Shown one piece after another: positions 41,509-54,987 of a stretch of 64,000 nt of DNA (the stretch's first letter is position 1; each line of letters opens with the position of its first letter). The DNA is from Hydrocarboniphaga sp965279055 (lineage in GTDB: Bacteria > Pseudomonadota > Gammaproteobacteria > Nevskiales > Nevskiaceae). The translations under genes were made by a program, and so were the position numbers. Location of the stretch: positions 1,798,001 to 1,862,000 of the forward strand of contig NZ_OZ257125.1 in assembly GCF_965279055.1 (NCBI RefSeq), written 5' to 3'. Under the pieces are notes generated by a model. It saw only the letters and a program-made list of their open reading frames with translations. It did not search any database and was not told the origin of the DNA.

Positions 41509-43029
41509 CTAGAAAAAGCCCAGCGGATTGATGTCGTAGCTGACCAGCAGGTTCTTGGTCTGCTGATAGTGGTCGAGCATCATCTTGTGGTTTTCGCGGC
41601 CGACACCCGAACGCTTGTAGCCACCGAACGCGGCGTGCGCCGGGTACAGGTGATAGCAGTTGGTCCAGACGCGGCCGGCCTTGATCTTGCGGCCGACGCG
41701 ATAGGCGCGATTGATGTCGCGCGTCCACAGGCCGGCGCCGAGGCCGAACTCGCTGTCGTTGGCGATGGCGATGGCTTCTTCCTCGGTCTTGAAGGTCGTT
41801 ACGCTGACCACCGGCCCGAAGATTTCCTCCTGGAACACGCGCATCTTGTTGTTGCCTTTCAGCAGCGTCGGCTCGATGTAGTAGCCGCCGCCGAGTTCGC
41901 CTTCCAGTTTCGCGACGCCGCCGCCGACCAGCACTTGCGCGCCTTCCTGCTTGGCGATCGTGAAGTAGGACTGGATCTTGTCGAACTGCTGGGCGCTGGC
42001 CTGCGCGCCGACCATCACGTCGGTGTCCAGCGGATCACCGCGCTTGATCTTCTTGATCTTCTCCATGACCTTGGCCATCAGCGGCTCGTAGATCGATTCC
42101 TGGATCAGCGCGCGCGACGGGCAGGTGCAGACCTCGCCCTGGTTGAAGAACGCCAGCACCAGGCCTTCGGCGCACTTGTCGATGAATTCCGGCTCGGCCT
42201 GCATCACGTCTTCGAAGAAGATGTTCGGGCTCTTGCCGCCGAGTTCCATCGTGCTCGGGATGATGTTCTTCGCCGCCAGGCCCATCAGGTGTTCGCCGAC
42301 CGGCGTGGAGCCGGTGAAGGCTATCTTGGCGATGCGCTTGCTGCTGGCGAGCGCTTCGCCGGCCTCCTTGCCGTAGCCCTGCACGATGTTCAGCACGCCC
42401 GGCGGCAACAGGTCGCCGATCAGTTCCATCAGCACGCTGATGCCCAGCGGCGTCTGCTCGGCCGGTTTCATGACGATGCAGTTGCCGGCGGCGAGCGCCG
42501 GTGCGAGCTTCCACGCGGCCATCAGCAGCGGGAAATTCCACGGGATGATCTGGCCGACGACGCCGAGCGGTTCGTGAATGTGATAGGCGGTGGTCTTGGA
42601 GTCGATTTCGCCCAGCGTGCCTTCCTGGGCGCGGATCGCGCCGGCGAAATAGCGGAAGTGATCGACCGCGAGCGGGATGTCGGCGTTCAGCGTTTCGCGC
42701 ACGGCTTTGCCGTTGTCCCAGGTTTCGGTGACCGCGAGCAGCTCGAGATTCTGTTCGATGCGGTCTGCGATCTTCAGCAGCACCAGGGATCGCGCGGCGA
42801 CGCTGGTTTCGCCCCAGGCATCGGCGGCGGCGTGGGCGGCGTCCAGCGCCATCTCGACGTCGGCGGCGGTGGAGCGCGGGAATTCGGCGATAACCTTGCC
42901 GTTCACCGGCGAAGTGTTGGTGAAGTACTTGCCCTCGACCGGCGGCACGAACTTGCCGCCGATGTAGTTGCCGTACTTCGGCTTGAACGTGACGATGCTG
43001 CCGGGCGTGCCGGGATGTGCGTACTTCAT
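41509..43029 (-). CDS. NAD-dependent aldehyde dehydrogenase (AcoD/ExaC-like)
   Basis: A 506-residue protein of full length for the family. Motifs in order: PWNFPLLMAAWKLAPAL, KPAEQTPL (cofactor Lys188), FTGSTPVGEHL, catalytic Glu262 in MELGGKSPNI, catalytic Cys301 in GEVCTCPSR, and EIFGPVVSV. The closest recognisable group is AcoD/ExaC, which oxidises acetaldehyde and similar aldehydes. GAGGAG precedes the ATG. It has its own sigma-54-type promoter at 43191-43207 and links the PQQ-ADH to the acetyl-CoA synthetase: aldehyde to acid in the cytoplasm. Confidence 0.95.
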   Translation of the reverse strand: MKYAHPGTPGSIVTFKPKYGNYIGGKFVPPVEGKYFTNTSPVNGKVIAEFPRSTAADVEMALDAAHAAADAWGETSVAARSLVLLKIADRIEQNLELLAVTETWDNGKAVRETLNADIPLAVDHFRYFAGAIRAQEGTLGEIDSKTTAYHIHEPLGVVGQIIPWNFPLLMAAWKLAPALAAGNCIVMKPAEQTPLGISVLMELIGDLLPPGVLNIVQGYGKEAGEALASSKRIAKIAFTGSTPVGEHLMGLAAKNIIPSTMELGGKSPNIFFEDVMQAEPEFIDKCAEGLVLAFFNQGEVCTCPSRALIQESIYEPLMAKVMEKIKKIKRGDPLDTDVMVGAQASAQQFDKIQSYFTIAKQEGAQVLVGGGVAKLEGELGGGYYIEPTLLKGNNKMRVFQEEIFGPVVSVTTFKTEEEAIAIANDSEFGLGAGLWTRDINRAYRVGRKIKAGRVWTNCYHLYPAHAAFGGYKRSGVGRENHKMMLDHYQQTKNLLVSYDINPLGFF

Positions 43030-43190
43030 GTTTTAGCTCCTCGTTGGTTTGTCATCTTTTGCGGCGTCTTTGGTAGCGCTGCGCCTGACTGGCAGTCTGC
43101 GCCTATGGGATGGACTTCGCGCGGAATTACGGGTTCCGACGCCACCGCCGGTTGACCTAAGCCCGGTGCCGGCGTTCGCGGGCCCGCCAG

Positions 43191-43397
43191 AGCATGGGTC
43201 ATGCCAGCTTCGGCGGGCCGGCGAAAGCCCTGGCCAAACTCGGCCGCCGCGGCCAGAGGCGCCGCGCAGATTGTTGATCGGGAAAGGATTGTCCGGGTGC
43301 GTCCGGCGCGCCGGCGAGCGCCGCTTGAAGATGCCGGGAGCCGCCGCGCGCGGTGGCCGATATCAGGACTGACACGGACTGTGTCATCGCCGTGGCA
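43191..43397 (-). promoter_or_regulatory. Sigma-54 promoter and activator sites of the aldehyde dehydrogenase
   Basis: Read on the minus strand, TGGCATGACCCATGCT (43206-43191) has GG and GC 10 bases apart, about 160 bases before the ATG at 43029. Some 165-190 bases further upstream lie the palindrome TGACACGGACTGTGTCA (43370-43386) and, overlapping it, TGTCA-TCGCCG-TGGCA (43382-43397), a one-mismatch version of the TGTCA-N6-TGACA site. The rest of the 451-base gap to the kinase gene holds no gene. Confidence 0.75.
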
Positions 43398-43480
43398 GCG
43401 CAACGCCGGCGGAGAAAGTGCAGGCAGCCTTGCGTCCCTTTGGATTCGACGTAGGGCGGAACGCCAGCTGATGTAGGACA

Positions 43481-46273
<2,793 letters not shown>

Positions 46274-46293
46274 GGCGTGGCGGGCGTTGTGCG

Positions 46294-46355
46294 ATCCCGG
46301 GTTTCACCCGGGCTACTCCAGCAATTGCATCAGTAGCCCGGGTGAAACCCGGGGA
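46294..46355. repeat. Near-perfect 24-bp hairpin (CCCGGGTGAAACCCGGG type)
   Basis: ATCCCGGGTTTCACCCGGG... at 46294-46317 pairs with 46332-46355 around a 14-base loop. Each arm is also self-complementary in part (CCCGGG). It lies exactly between the convergent kinase and sigma factor genes and probably acts as a terminator or REP-type repeat. Confidence 0.88.
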
Positions 46356-46361
46356 TTGTTG

Positions 46362-46901
46362 CTACTCCAGCAGCAGCTTCATCAGCACGCGCGCCTTGTT
46401 CCAGTCGTTGCGCACGGTGCGCTCGGACAGGTTCAGCGCCTGGGCGATGTCGAGTTCGGTGAGGCCGCCGAAAAAACGCATTTCGACGATCTGCGCCAGC
46501 CGCGGCTCGCGCAGCCGCAGCGCCTCGACGGCTTCATCGACGTACAGCGGATCGTCCTCGACGATCGCCTGGTCGAGATTCTGCGTGTCCAGCCGTAGCA
46601 CCTCGCCGCCGCCGCGGCGCTCGGCCAGATGCTGGCGCGCCATGTCGACGATCACCGAGCGCATCACCTTGGAAGCGTGGGCGAAAAACTGCGCACGCTG
46701 GGCCTCGCCGATTTCGGATTTGGCCGAGGCCAGCAGTTTCAGATAGGACTCGTGTACCAGGCAGGTGGTGTCCATCAGCGGCCCGCGGCCGGACAGCCGC
46801 AGGCGGCTGCGCGCGAGCTTTTTCAGATCGGCGTAATGGTCGTCCCACAGATCGTCGAGCCGGGGTCTGCGCGCATCCGAAGTGGGTGAGATGGTGGTCA
46901 T
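46362..46901 (-). CDS. ECF-type RNA polymerase sigma factor
   Basis: A 179-residue sigma-70-family protein. Region 2 is visible at ~residues 17-95 (DDHYADLKKLARSRL, CLVHESYLKLLAS, FFAHASKVMRSVIVD), and region 4 at ~120-175 (RLAQIVEMRFFGGLTELDIAQALNLSERTVRNDW, seen as EMRFFGGLTELDIAQ and LSERTVRNDW). The start at 46901 fits the family; open frame upstream is unrelated. The subgroup (ECF sigma-70 of the planctomycete/xanthomonad type) has no anti-sigma but frequently neighbours Ser/Thr kinases. No anti-sigma gene is seen here either. Confidence 0.9.
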   Translation of the reverse strand: MTTISPTSDARRPRLDDLWDDHYADLKKLARSRLRLSGRGPLMDTTCLVHESYLKLLASAKSEIGEAQRAQFFAHASKVMRSVIVDMARQHLAERRGGGEVLRLDTQNLDQAIVEDDPLYVDEAVEALRLREPRLAQIVEMRFFGGLTELDIAQALNLSERTVRNDWNKARVLMKLLLE

Positions 46902-47010
46902 GCCGCCAAGCCTAAAGCATGGCGCGGCCGACGGCAGCGGGGTGCGCGATAGGCCGGCAGTCAGCAAGGCCTTTTTACACTCGCGCCTCGTGTCCAAAAA
47001 GGGGGGAGCA

Positions 47011-47466
47011 ATGGCGGAGACCATTTTCGAAGCGCTGCGCGAGAGCCACCGCATCCAGCGGACGCTGATGCGCCGGTTGATGCTGTCCAAGGCCGATCCG
47101 CGCCGCGATGAAATATTCCGCCTGCTGCGGATCGAGCTGGCGGCGCACGAGGCGGCGGAGGAGCGCTATCTGTACGTCGAAATCCTGATGGACGATCGCG
47201 GCCTGCACCCGTCGCGCGACGCGCTCGCCGATCATCACGAGATGGACGAGCTGGTCGAAGAGATGCAGCACGGTCACCATGCCGGCCGCAGCTGGACCAG
47301 CAAGATGAAGAAGCTGGCCGAGAAGCTCTACGACCATCTGCGCGAGGAAGAGAAAATCTTCTTCCAGATTTCCGGCAAGATCCTCAGCGACACGCAGAAG
47401 ACGCGTCTGGCGGTGCAATACCGCAAGGACTATCGCGACATGCACCGCAAGCTCGAAGCCGGCTAG
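47011..47466 (+). CDS. Hemerythrin-domain protein
   Basis: A 151-residue four-helix protein with GGGGGAG before the ATG. Candidate di-iron ligands: SHRIQRTL (His near 12), LAAHEAAEERYLY (His/Glu ~47-51), DHHEMDELVEEM (His ~71-72) and LYDHLREEEKIFF (His/Glu ~109-113). This is the HHE pattern of oxygen- or nitric-oxide-binding hemerythrin domains. No partner domain is attached. It stands alone between the sigma factor and a transposon remnant, so its process is not clear from context; oxygen or iron sensing or stress repair are usual roles. Confidence 0.85.
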   Translation: MAETIFEALRESHRIQRTLMRRLMLSKADPRRDEIFRLLRIELAAHEAAEERYLYVEILMDDRGLHPSRDALADHHEMDELVEEMQHGHHAGRSWTSKMKKLAEKLYDHLREEEKIFFQISGKILSDTQKTRLAVQYRKDYRDMHRKLEAG

Positions 47467-47582
47467 CGTATACAGGCATGGCCGCGTGCGCGCGCAACAC
47501 ATTGCGCGCACTCACCGGCCCGAGCTTCATGGCAGCATCCTGCAGATGCAGCCATTGCGAGGTGCCGCGTGCCGACAGCTAA

Positions 47583-47849
47583 GGAACATCTGAATAAGTC
47601 TTGCGCGCCCGCGTTGCCCCGGAGCTGCCGCCAGGCAAGGCGCGGGCTGCGCGGTTTGGCGATTCCAAACAAGCGGCCCGCAACGCCGCATGGCGGCAGC
47701 TCCGGGGCAACCCAAAGGGCCGGCGCCAAAACCGGCACGCTGCGGCGTCAGTCGCTCCTCCTGTATGCCCAATACACTTCGTCACTCCTTCCTTGCATCG
47801 TGCCGGTTTTGACGTCGGCGCGGACGTGCAGGACTTATTCAGATGTTCC
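47583..47849. mobile_element. 267-bp MITE with IS5-type ends and CTAA target duplication
   Basis: GGAACATCTGAATAAGTC at 47583-47600 is exactly inverted at 47832-47849; similarity continues for ~31 bases. CTAA occurs directly outside both ends (47579-47582 and 47850-47853), the 4-base YTAR duplication made by IS5-group transposases. Inside are further inverted stretches (GTTGCCCCGGAGCTGCCGCC and its partner near 47684-47703), but no transposase. It is a non-autonomous element mobilised by a related IS elsewhere. Confidence 0.9.
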
Positions 47850-48913
47850 CTAAGGATCAGGATCGTGTGCCGCAGCGCTGGGAAGACATCACGCCGGCCT
47901 GGTTGAACGACGCGCTGGCCGCGCGTTGCGCCGGTGCCGTGGTGCAGCAGGTCGACATCGTGCATCGCGACGACGGCACCAATCGCCGCGCCGTGCTGCA
48001 GCTGTCCTATTCGCGTGGCAGCGGTCCGCGGACGCTGTTCCTCAAAGCCAACGATCCGGCGCATCGCGCCGTACACCTGCGCAACGGCAACCTGTTCAAC
48101 GAGGCGCTGCTGTTCGGCGCGAATGTGCCGTTGCCGGTGGAACATCCCATCGTCTACAGGGCGATTGCGGATCAGCAGCGGGGCGATTTCCTGCTGGTGA
48201 TGGAAGACCTGAAACAACGCGACGCTGATCCGCGTGACGCGCTGCGGCCGATGAGCGCGGAGCAGGTTGCCGACGGCCTGCGCGGACTGGCGCGGCTGCA
48301 CAGCCAGTACTGGGGATTCTCCGCCGACCGCCATCCGCAGCTGGGCTGGATCAAGACCTGGGAAGCGAGCGAGGGCTGGCTGGTGGGACTGCGCAGACGC
48401 ATTCCGATCGGCCTGGAGCGCGCCGCGGGTCTGCTGCCGGATTCGCTGCCGCACTACGACGGCGAGCAGATCCTGGAGTTCTGGCGGCGCTACGTGGCGA
48501 GCCTCAGCGAGCACCCGATGACCCTGCTGCACGGTGACGCGCATATCGGCAACACCTACATCGTGCCCGGCGGCCAGGTCGGGTTTCTCGACTGGCAGGT
48601 GGTGCGGCGCGGCGAGTGGTCGCAGGACGTGGGCTACTTTCTGGTCGGCGCGCTGACCGAGGCCGATCGGCGGCGCCACGAGCGTGAGCTGGTACAGATC
48701 TATCGCGATGCGCTGGACGTGCCGGCGGCCGAGCGACCGAGTGCGGAGCAGATGTGGCGGCGTTACCGCGCCACGCCGGCCTACGGCCTCGCCATCTGGT
48801 TGTCGACGCTGGGCACCGACGGCTGGCAGGCGCCGGCGATTTCGATCGCACTGGCACAGCGCTATGCGGCAGCCTTCAGCGATCTGGACAGCGCATCGGT
48901 GCTGGCCGGGTAG
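47843..48913 (+). CDS. APH/ecdysteroid-kinase-like phosphotransferase
   Basis: A 356-residue kinase-fold protein. TLFLKANDPAHR carries the ATP-binding Lys, and HGDAHIGNTYI the catalytic Asp, with FLDWQVVRRGEWSQDVGYF the metal-binding Asp; this is the aminoglycoside phosphotransferase / EcKinase group. The ATG at 47843 lies inside the right end of the MITE, so its first three codons belong to the transposon. A GTG at 47867 with AAGGA 10 bases upstream may be the original start. The family acts on small molecules; the substrate is unknown. It is followed at 10 bases by a DUF1330 gene. Confidence 0.85.
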   Translation: MFPKDQDRVPQRWEDITPAWLNDALAARCAGAVVQQVDIVHRDDGTNRRAVLQLSYSRGSGPRTLFLKANDPAHRAVHLRNGNLFNEALLFGANVPLPVEHPIVYRAIADQQRGDFLLVMEDLKQRDADPRDALRPMSAEQVADGLRGLARLHSQYWGFSADRHPQLGWIKTWEASEGWLVGLRRRIPIGLERAAGLLPDSLPHYDGEQILEFWRRYVASLSEHPMTLLHGDAHIGNTYIVPGGQVGFLDWQVVRRGEWSQDVGYFLVGALTEADRRRHERELVQIYRDALDVPAAERPSAEQMWRRYRATPAYGLAIWLSTLGTDGWQAPAISIALAQRYAAAFSDLDSASVLAG

Positions 48914-48923
48914 GCGGCGCAAA

Positions 48924-49214
48924 ATGACCGCGTACCTGATCTTCATTCGCGAAGGCGCGATCGTCGATCAGGCGGCAATGGATCGCTATCGTGGTTCCAA
49001 TCGCACGACGCCGCCGCTGCCGAGACCGGCGCCGCTGGTGGTCTACGGCAGCATCGAGGCGCTGGAAGGCGAGGCGCCCGATGGCGTCGTCGTGCTGCAG
49101 TTCGCCAGTGTCGAGGACGCAAAAGCCTGGTACCAAAGCCCGGCTTACCAGCGCGCGATACCGCATCGGCAACAGGCCGCCGACTACCGCGTGTTCATCG
49201 TGACCGGTTCGTGA
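48924..49214 (+). CDS. DUF1330 family protein
   Basis: A 96-residue dimeric alpha/beta-barrel type protein. MTAYLIFIREGAIVDQAAMDRY at the start (seen as TAYLIFIREG) and VLQFASVEDAKAWYQSPAYQ in the second half are the DUF1330 pattern. It begins 10 bases after the phosphotransferase stop, so the two are probably one operon. The function of the family is unknown. No catalytic residues are evident. Confidence 0.88.
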   Translation: MTAYLIFIREGAIVDQAAMDRYRGSNRTTPPLPRPAPLVVYGSIEALEGEAPDGVVVLQFASVEDAKAWYQSPAYQRAIPHRQQAADYRVFIVTGS

Positions 49215-49229
49215 GCCGGCGCTCGGCGC

Positions 49230-50033
49230 TTACACCGCGAAGCTGTAACCGCCGTTGACCGGATAAGTCTGGCCGGTGATCCACGAAGCGGCGTCGGAGC
49301 ACAGGAACAGGCTCATCGCGGCGACATCGGCGGGCTTGCCGAAGCGCCGGATGGTGTAGCTCGCCAGCTGCGCCCTGGAACGATCGCTGGCGATGAACCG
49401 AGCGAGCTGCTCGTCGTCCATCGGCGGTTCCAGTGTCGACAGCGAGATCGCATTGCAGGTGATGCCGAAGCGCCCGGTTTCCTTGGCGATGGATCGCACG
49501 AAGCCGGCGGCCGCTGCCTTGGCCGCGGCATAGGCGGCCAGCCGCGCCTCGCCGACGCGGCCGGAGTCCGAGACGATGGTGACGATCCGGCCGCGCTGCT
49601 GCGCGACCATCTCCGGCAGCGCGACATGGCAGCAGTTCATCACGCCCTGCAGATTGGTGCGGAAATAGCGGTCCCAATCCTCGGGCGCGGTCTCCCAGAA
49701 GAAAGGCGACAGGCCCATCGTCGCCTCGGGCCCGGCATTGCCAGCATTGTTGACCAGCAGCGTGATCGGCCCGAGTACGGCTCGCGCCTTGGCGAAAGCC
49801 GCAGCGACCGCGGCGTGGTCGCCGACGTCGGCCTGCACCGGCACGGCGCGCACGCCCAGGGCCTGTATCTCGGCGGCGACTGCCTCGGCGCGCGCCATGA
49901 CGAAATCATTGACGGCGACGCCGCCGGCATTGTGCTGCGCCAGCAGCATCGCGATACCGCGGCCGGCGCCCTGGCCGGCGCCGGTCACCAGCGCGGCCTG
50001 TCCTGCGAGATCCAGCAGCCCTACCTGCGCCAT
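49230..50033 (-). CDS. Short-chain dehydrogenase/reductase
   Basis: A 267-residue SDR. NAD(P) motif TGAGQGAGRG (near residue 17), NNAGNAG at ~95, catalytic Tyr-x3-Lys in AAYAAAKAA (~165) and the late PVNGGYSFAV typical of classical SDRs. The ATG at 50033 has AGGAG upstream. Residue pattern (VNDF after the second strand) suggests NAD preference, since an acidic or neutral residue replaces basic ones. It is convergent with the DUF1330 gene. The substrate is unknown; hydroxyacyl or alcohol oxidation is plausible. Confidence 0.9.
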   Translation of the reverse strand: MAQVGLLDLAGQAALVTGAGQGAGRGIAMLLAQHNAGGVAVNDFVMARAEAVAAEIQALGVRAVPVQADVGDHAAVAAAFAKARAVLGPITLLVNNAGNAGPEATMGLSPFFWETAPEDWDRYFRTNLQGVMNCCHVALPEMVAQQRGRIVTIVSDSGRVGEARLAAYAAAKAAAAGFVRSIAKETGRFGITCNAISLSTLEPPMDDEQLARFIASDRSRAQLASYTIRRFGKPADVAAMSLFLCSDAASWITGQTYPVNGGYSFAV

Positions 50034-50151
50034 GCTCCTGCTCCATCGTGTCCAGCACTTGTGTCCGATGGTAACAGCGCGCCGGCCGCGCCCAGGCAAC
50101 ACAAGCGCGCGGCGACGCGCTACGCTGACGGCATCTTCCGTGGAGAAACTG

Positions 50152-50589
50152 ATGCGTTCGTTCGGTCTGCTGTTGATGGTCGCGCTGCTGGCCACGGCCT
50201 GTGCCTCGTCGAAGGACGACGCGGGCCAACCCAATCTGTATGTCTACGGCAGCGGCCCGGCGGAGCCGGCGCCGGATATCGACATCGGCACCTGGTCGGG
50301 TGCCACCAGCGACGGCGGCCAGGCGACGCTGGTGCTGGCCGAAGACGGCTCCGGCTTGCTGTGCTGGACCACCGCGGAGAAGCCGGACAAGTCGGTGCTG
50401 CGCCGCGTGCGCTATCGCGGCGGCATCCTGATGACCGAAAACAACCTCAAGCTGGCGATCACCGATGCGCCCGCCGGCGCGATGAAGATGCAGACGCTGG
50501 ACGCGACCGTGAAGTACGAACTGCGCAGCGATCCCGATCTGCTGCTGGCGTCGCCGGCCTGCGGCCCGGTGTTGAAGAAGCGCCGCTAG
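50152..50589 (+). CDS. Small lipoprotein, unknown
   Basis: A 145-residue protein with GGAG 7 bases before the ATG. The signal peptide ends in the lipobox LLATAC (Cys17). The mature part is mainly beta: GTWSGATSDGGQATLVLAEDG and GLLCWTT, then GGILMTENNLKLAI, which suggests a small lipocalin- or META-like barrel, with cysteines near residues 65 and 138. No family is recognised. It is monocistronic, divergent from the SDR gene. Confidence 0.75.
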   Translation: MRSFGLLLMVALLATACASSKDDAGQPNLYVYGSGPAEPAPDIDIGTWSGATSDGGQATLVLAEDGSGLLCWTTAEKPDKSVLRRVRYRGGILMTENNLKLAITDAPAGAMKMQTLDATVKYELRSDPDLLLASPACGPVLKKRR

Positions 50590-50736
50590 CTCGGCCTCAG
50601 AGCGACTTGTAGCGACGTCCGGCACTGGGCAGGCCGGAGCCCACGGCTGTTATATTTCGGCGCGGTACATGGGGCGGGGCCGTCAACGGCCCGCATCCAC
50701 CGCGACCGGAATAATCAGAATCGCTACGGACGGCGC

Positions 50737-53778
<3,042 letters not shown>

Positions 53779-53836
53779 AGCAGCGCCGCCGGCTGCTACC
53801 CTCGGCAACCCGACCACCCGCTTCCCGCAAGGCTTC

Positions 53837-54820
53837 ATGACCCGCAACACCCACAGCGATCAGTTGATACGACTCGGCTGGAACACCGCCCTGGCCGACG
53901 CGCTCGCGCAACTGCCGGCCGCCAGCGGCCGGCCGGTGAGGGTGGTCGAGCAGCATCGCAGCGGCTACCGCGTGCACGACGGCCAGCAGGAATTCAGTGC
54001 CCGAACGCAGACCGCGCTCTACAAGACGCTGGACGCCGACGACGACGGCATCGCCGTGGGCGACTGGGCGCTGTTCGAAGAGGAGGGCGAAAGCCTCACG
54101 CAACTGATACCGCGCACCAGCCTGCTGGAGAGAACCCGCGAGGACGGACGTCGCCAGCGGCTGGTGGCGAACGTCGATACGGCGCTGCTGGTCATGGGCC
54201 TGGACGGCGACTTCAGCGCCGACCGGCTGATGCGATACCGCCTGATGGCCATCGCCGCCGGCGCCGCGCCGGTGCTGCTGCTGACCAAGATCGACCGCGT
54301 GCGCAATGCCGACGCTCTGCGTGCCGAGGTCCAGGCGCTGGCCGGCGACGCCACGCCGGTGCTGACGATGGATGCGCGCAGCCCGCAGGCCACCGCCATG
54401 CTCGCCAGCTGGCTGCTGCCGGGCCGGACGCTGGTATTGCTCGGCTCCTCCGGCGTCGGCAAATCCACGCTGATGAACAATCTGCTGGGCAATGAGGGTC
54501 AGCGCACCGGGGCGACGCAGTCGCATGACGATCTGGGCCGCCACACCACCACGGCGCGTTCGCTGCGCATGCTGCCGAGCGGAGCCTGCCTGATCGACAC
54601 GCCGGGCCTGCGCGAGCTGAAACTGTCGCAGGAGCAGGCGCAGGTGGAAGACGAATTCGCCGAGATCCGCGAGTTGGCGCGGCACTGCCGCTTCAGCGAT
54701 TGCGGCCATCGCGACGAGCCCGGCTGCGCCGTTATCCGCGATCTGTCCGCGGCACGGATCGCCGAATGGCGGGCCAGCATGGCGCCGCGGGCGAAGAAGT
54801 TCAGGCGCGGAAAACCCTGA
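53837..54820 (+). CDS. rsgA: Ribosome small-subunit-dependent GTPase A
   Basis: A 327-residue circularly permuted GTPase. The OB-fold is N-terminal (~30-105), G4 LTKIDRV comes before G1 GSSGVGKST (203-211) and G3 DTPGLRE, and the zinc-knuckle CRFSDCGHRDEPGC lies near the end. RsgA checks maturation of the 30S subunit and hydrolyses GTP when bound to it. The length and motif order are normal. It has a separate transcriptional setting between the histidine kinase and a TPR protein. Confidence 0.96.
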   Translation: MTRNTHSDQLIRLGWNTALADALAQLPAASGRPVRVVEQHRSGYRVHDGQQEFSARTQTALYKTLDADDDGIAVGDWALFEEEGESLTQLIPRTSLLERTREDGRRQRLVANVDTALLVMGLDGDFSADRLMRYRLMAIAAGAAPVLLLTKIDRVRNADALRAEVQALAGDATPVLTMDARSPQATAMLASWLLPGRTLVLLGSSGVGKSTLMNNLLGNEGQRTGATQSHDDLGRHTTTARSLRMLPSGACLIDTPGLRELKLSQEQAQVEDEFAEIRELARHCRFSDCGHRDEPGCAVIRDLSAARIAEWRASMAPRAKKFRRGKP

Positions 54821-54987
54821 GTGTCCTGCGCAAAAGGCGAGTGATCACCGTAGTGGCGAGGTGGTCCGCAACGCTCGCCGGCGCGCCGCAGCGCAACGGG
54901 CAGCGGCCTTATCGGGCGACTGATTCCATCTGCTAACCTTGGTGATAAAGCTCGCGACTTAGTCGGGCTCGGATTGGGGGAGTACGC

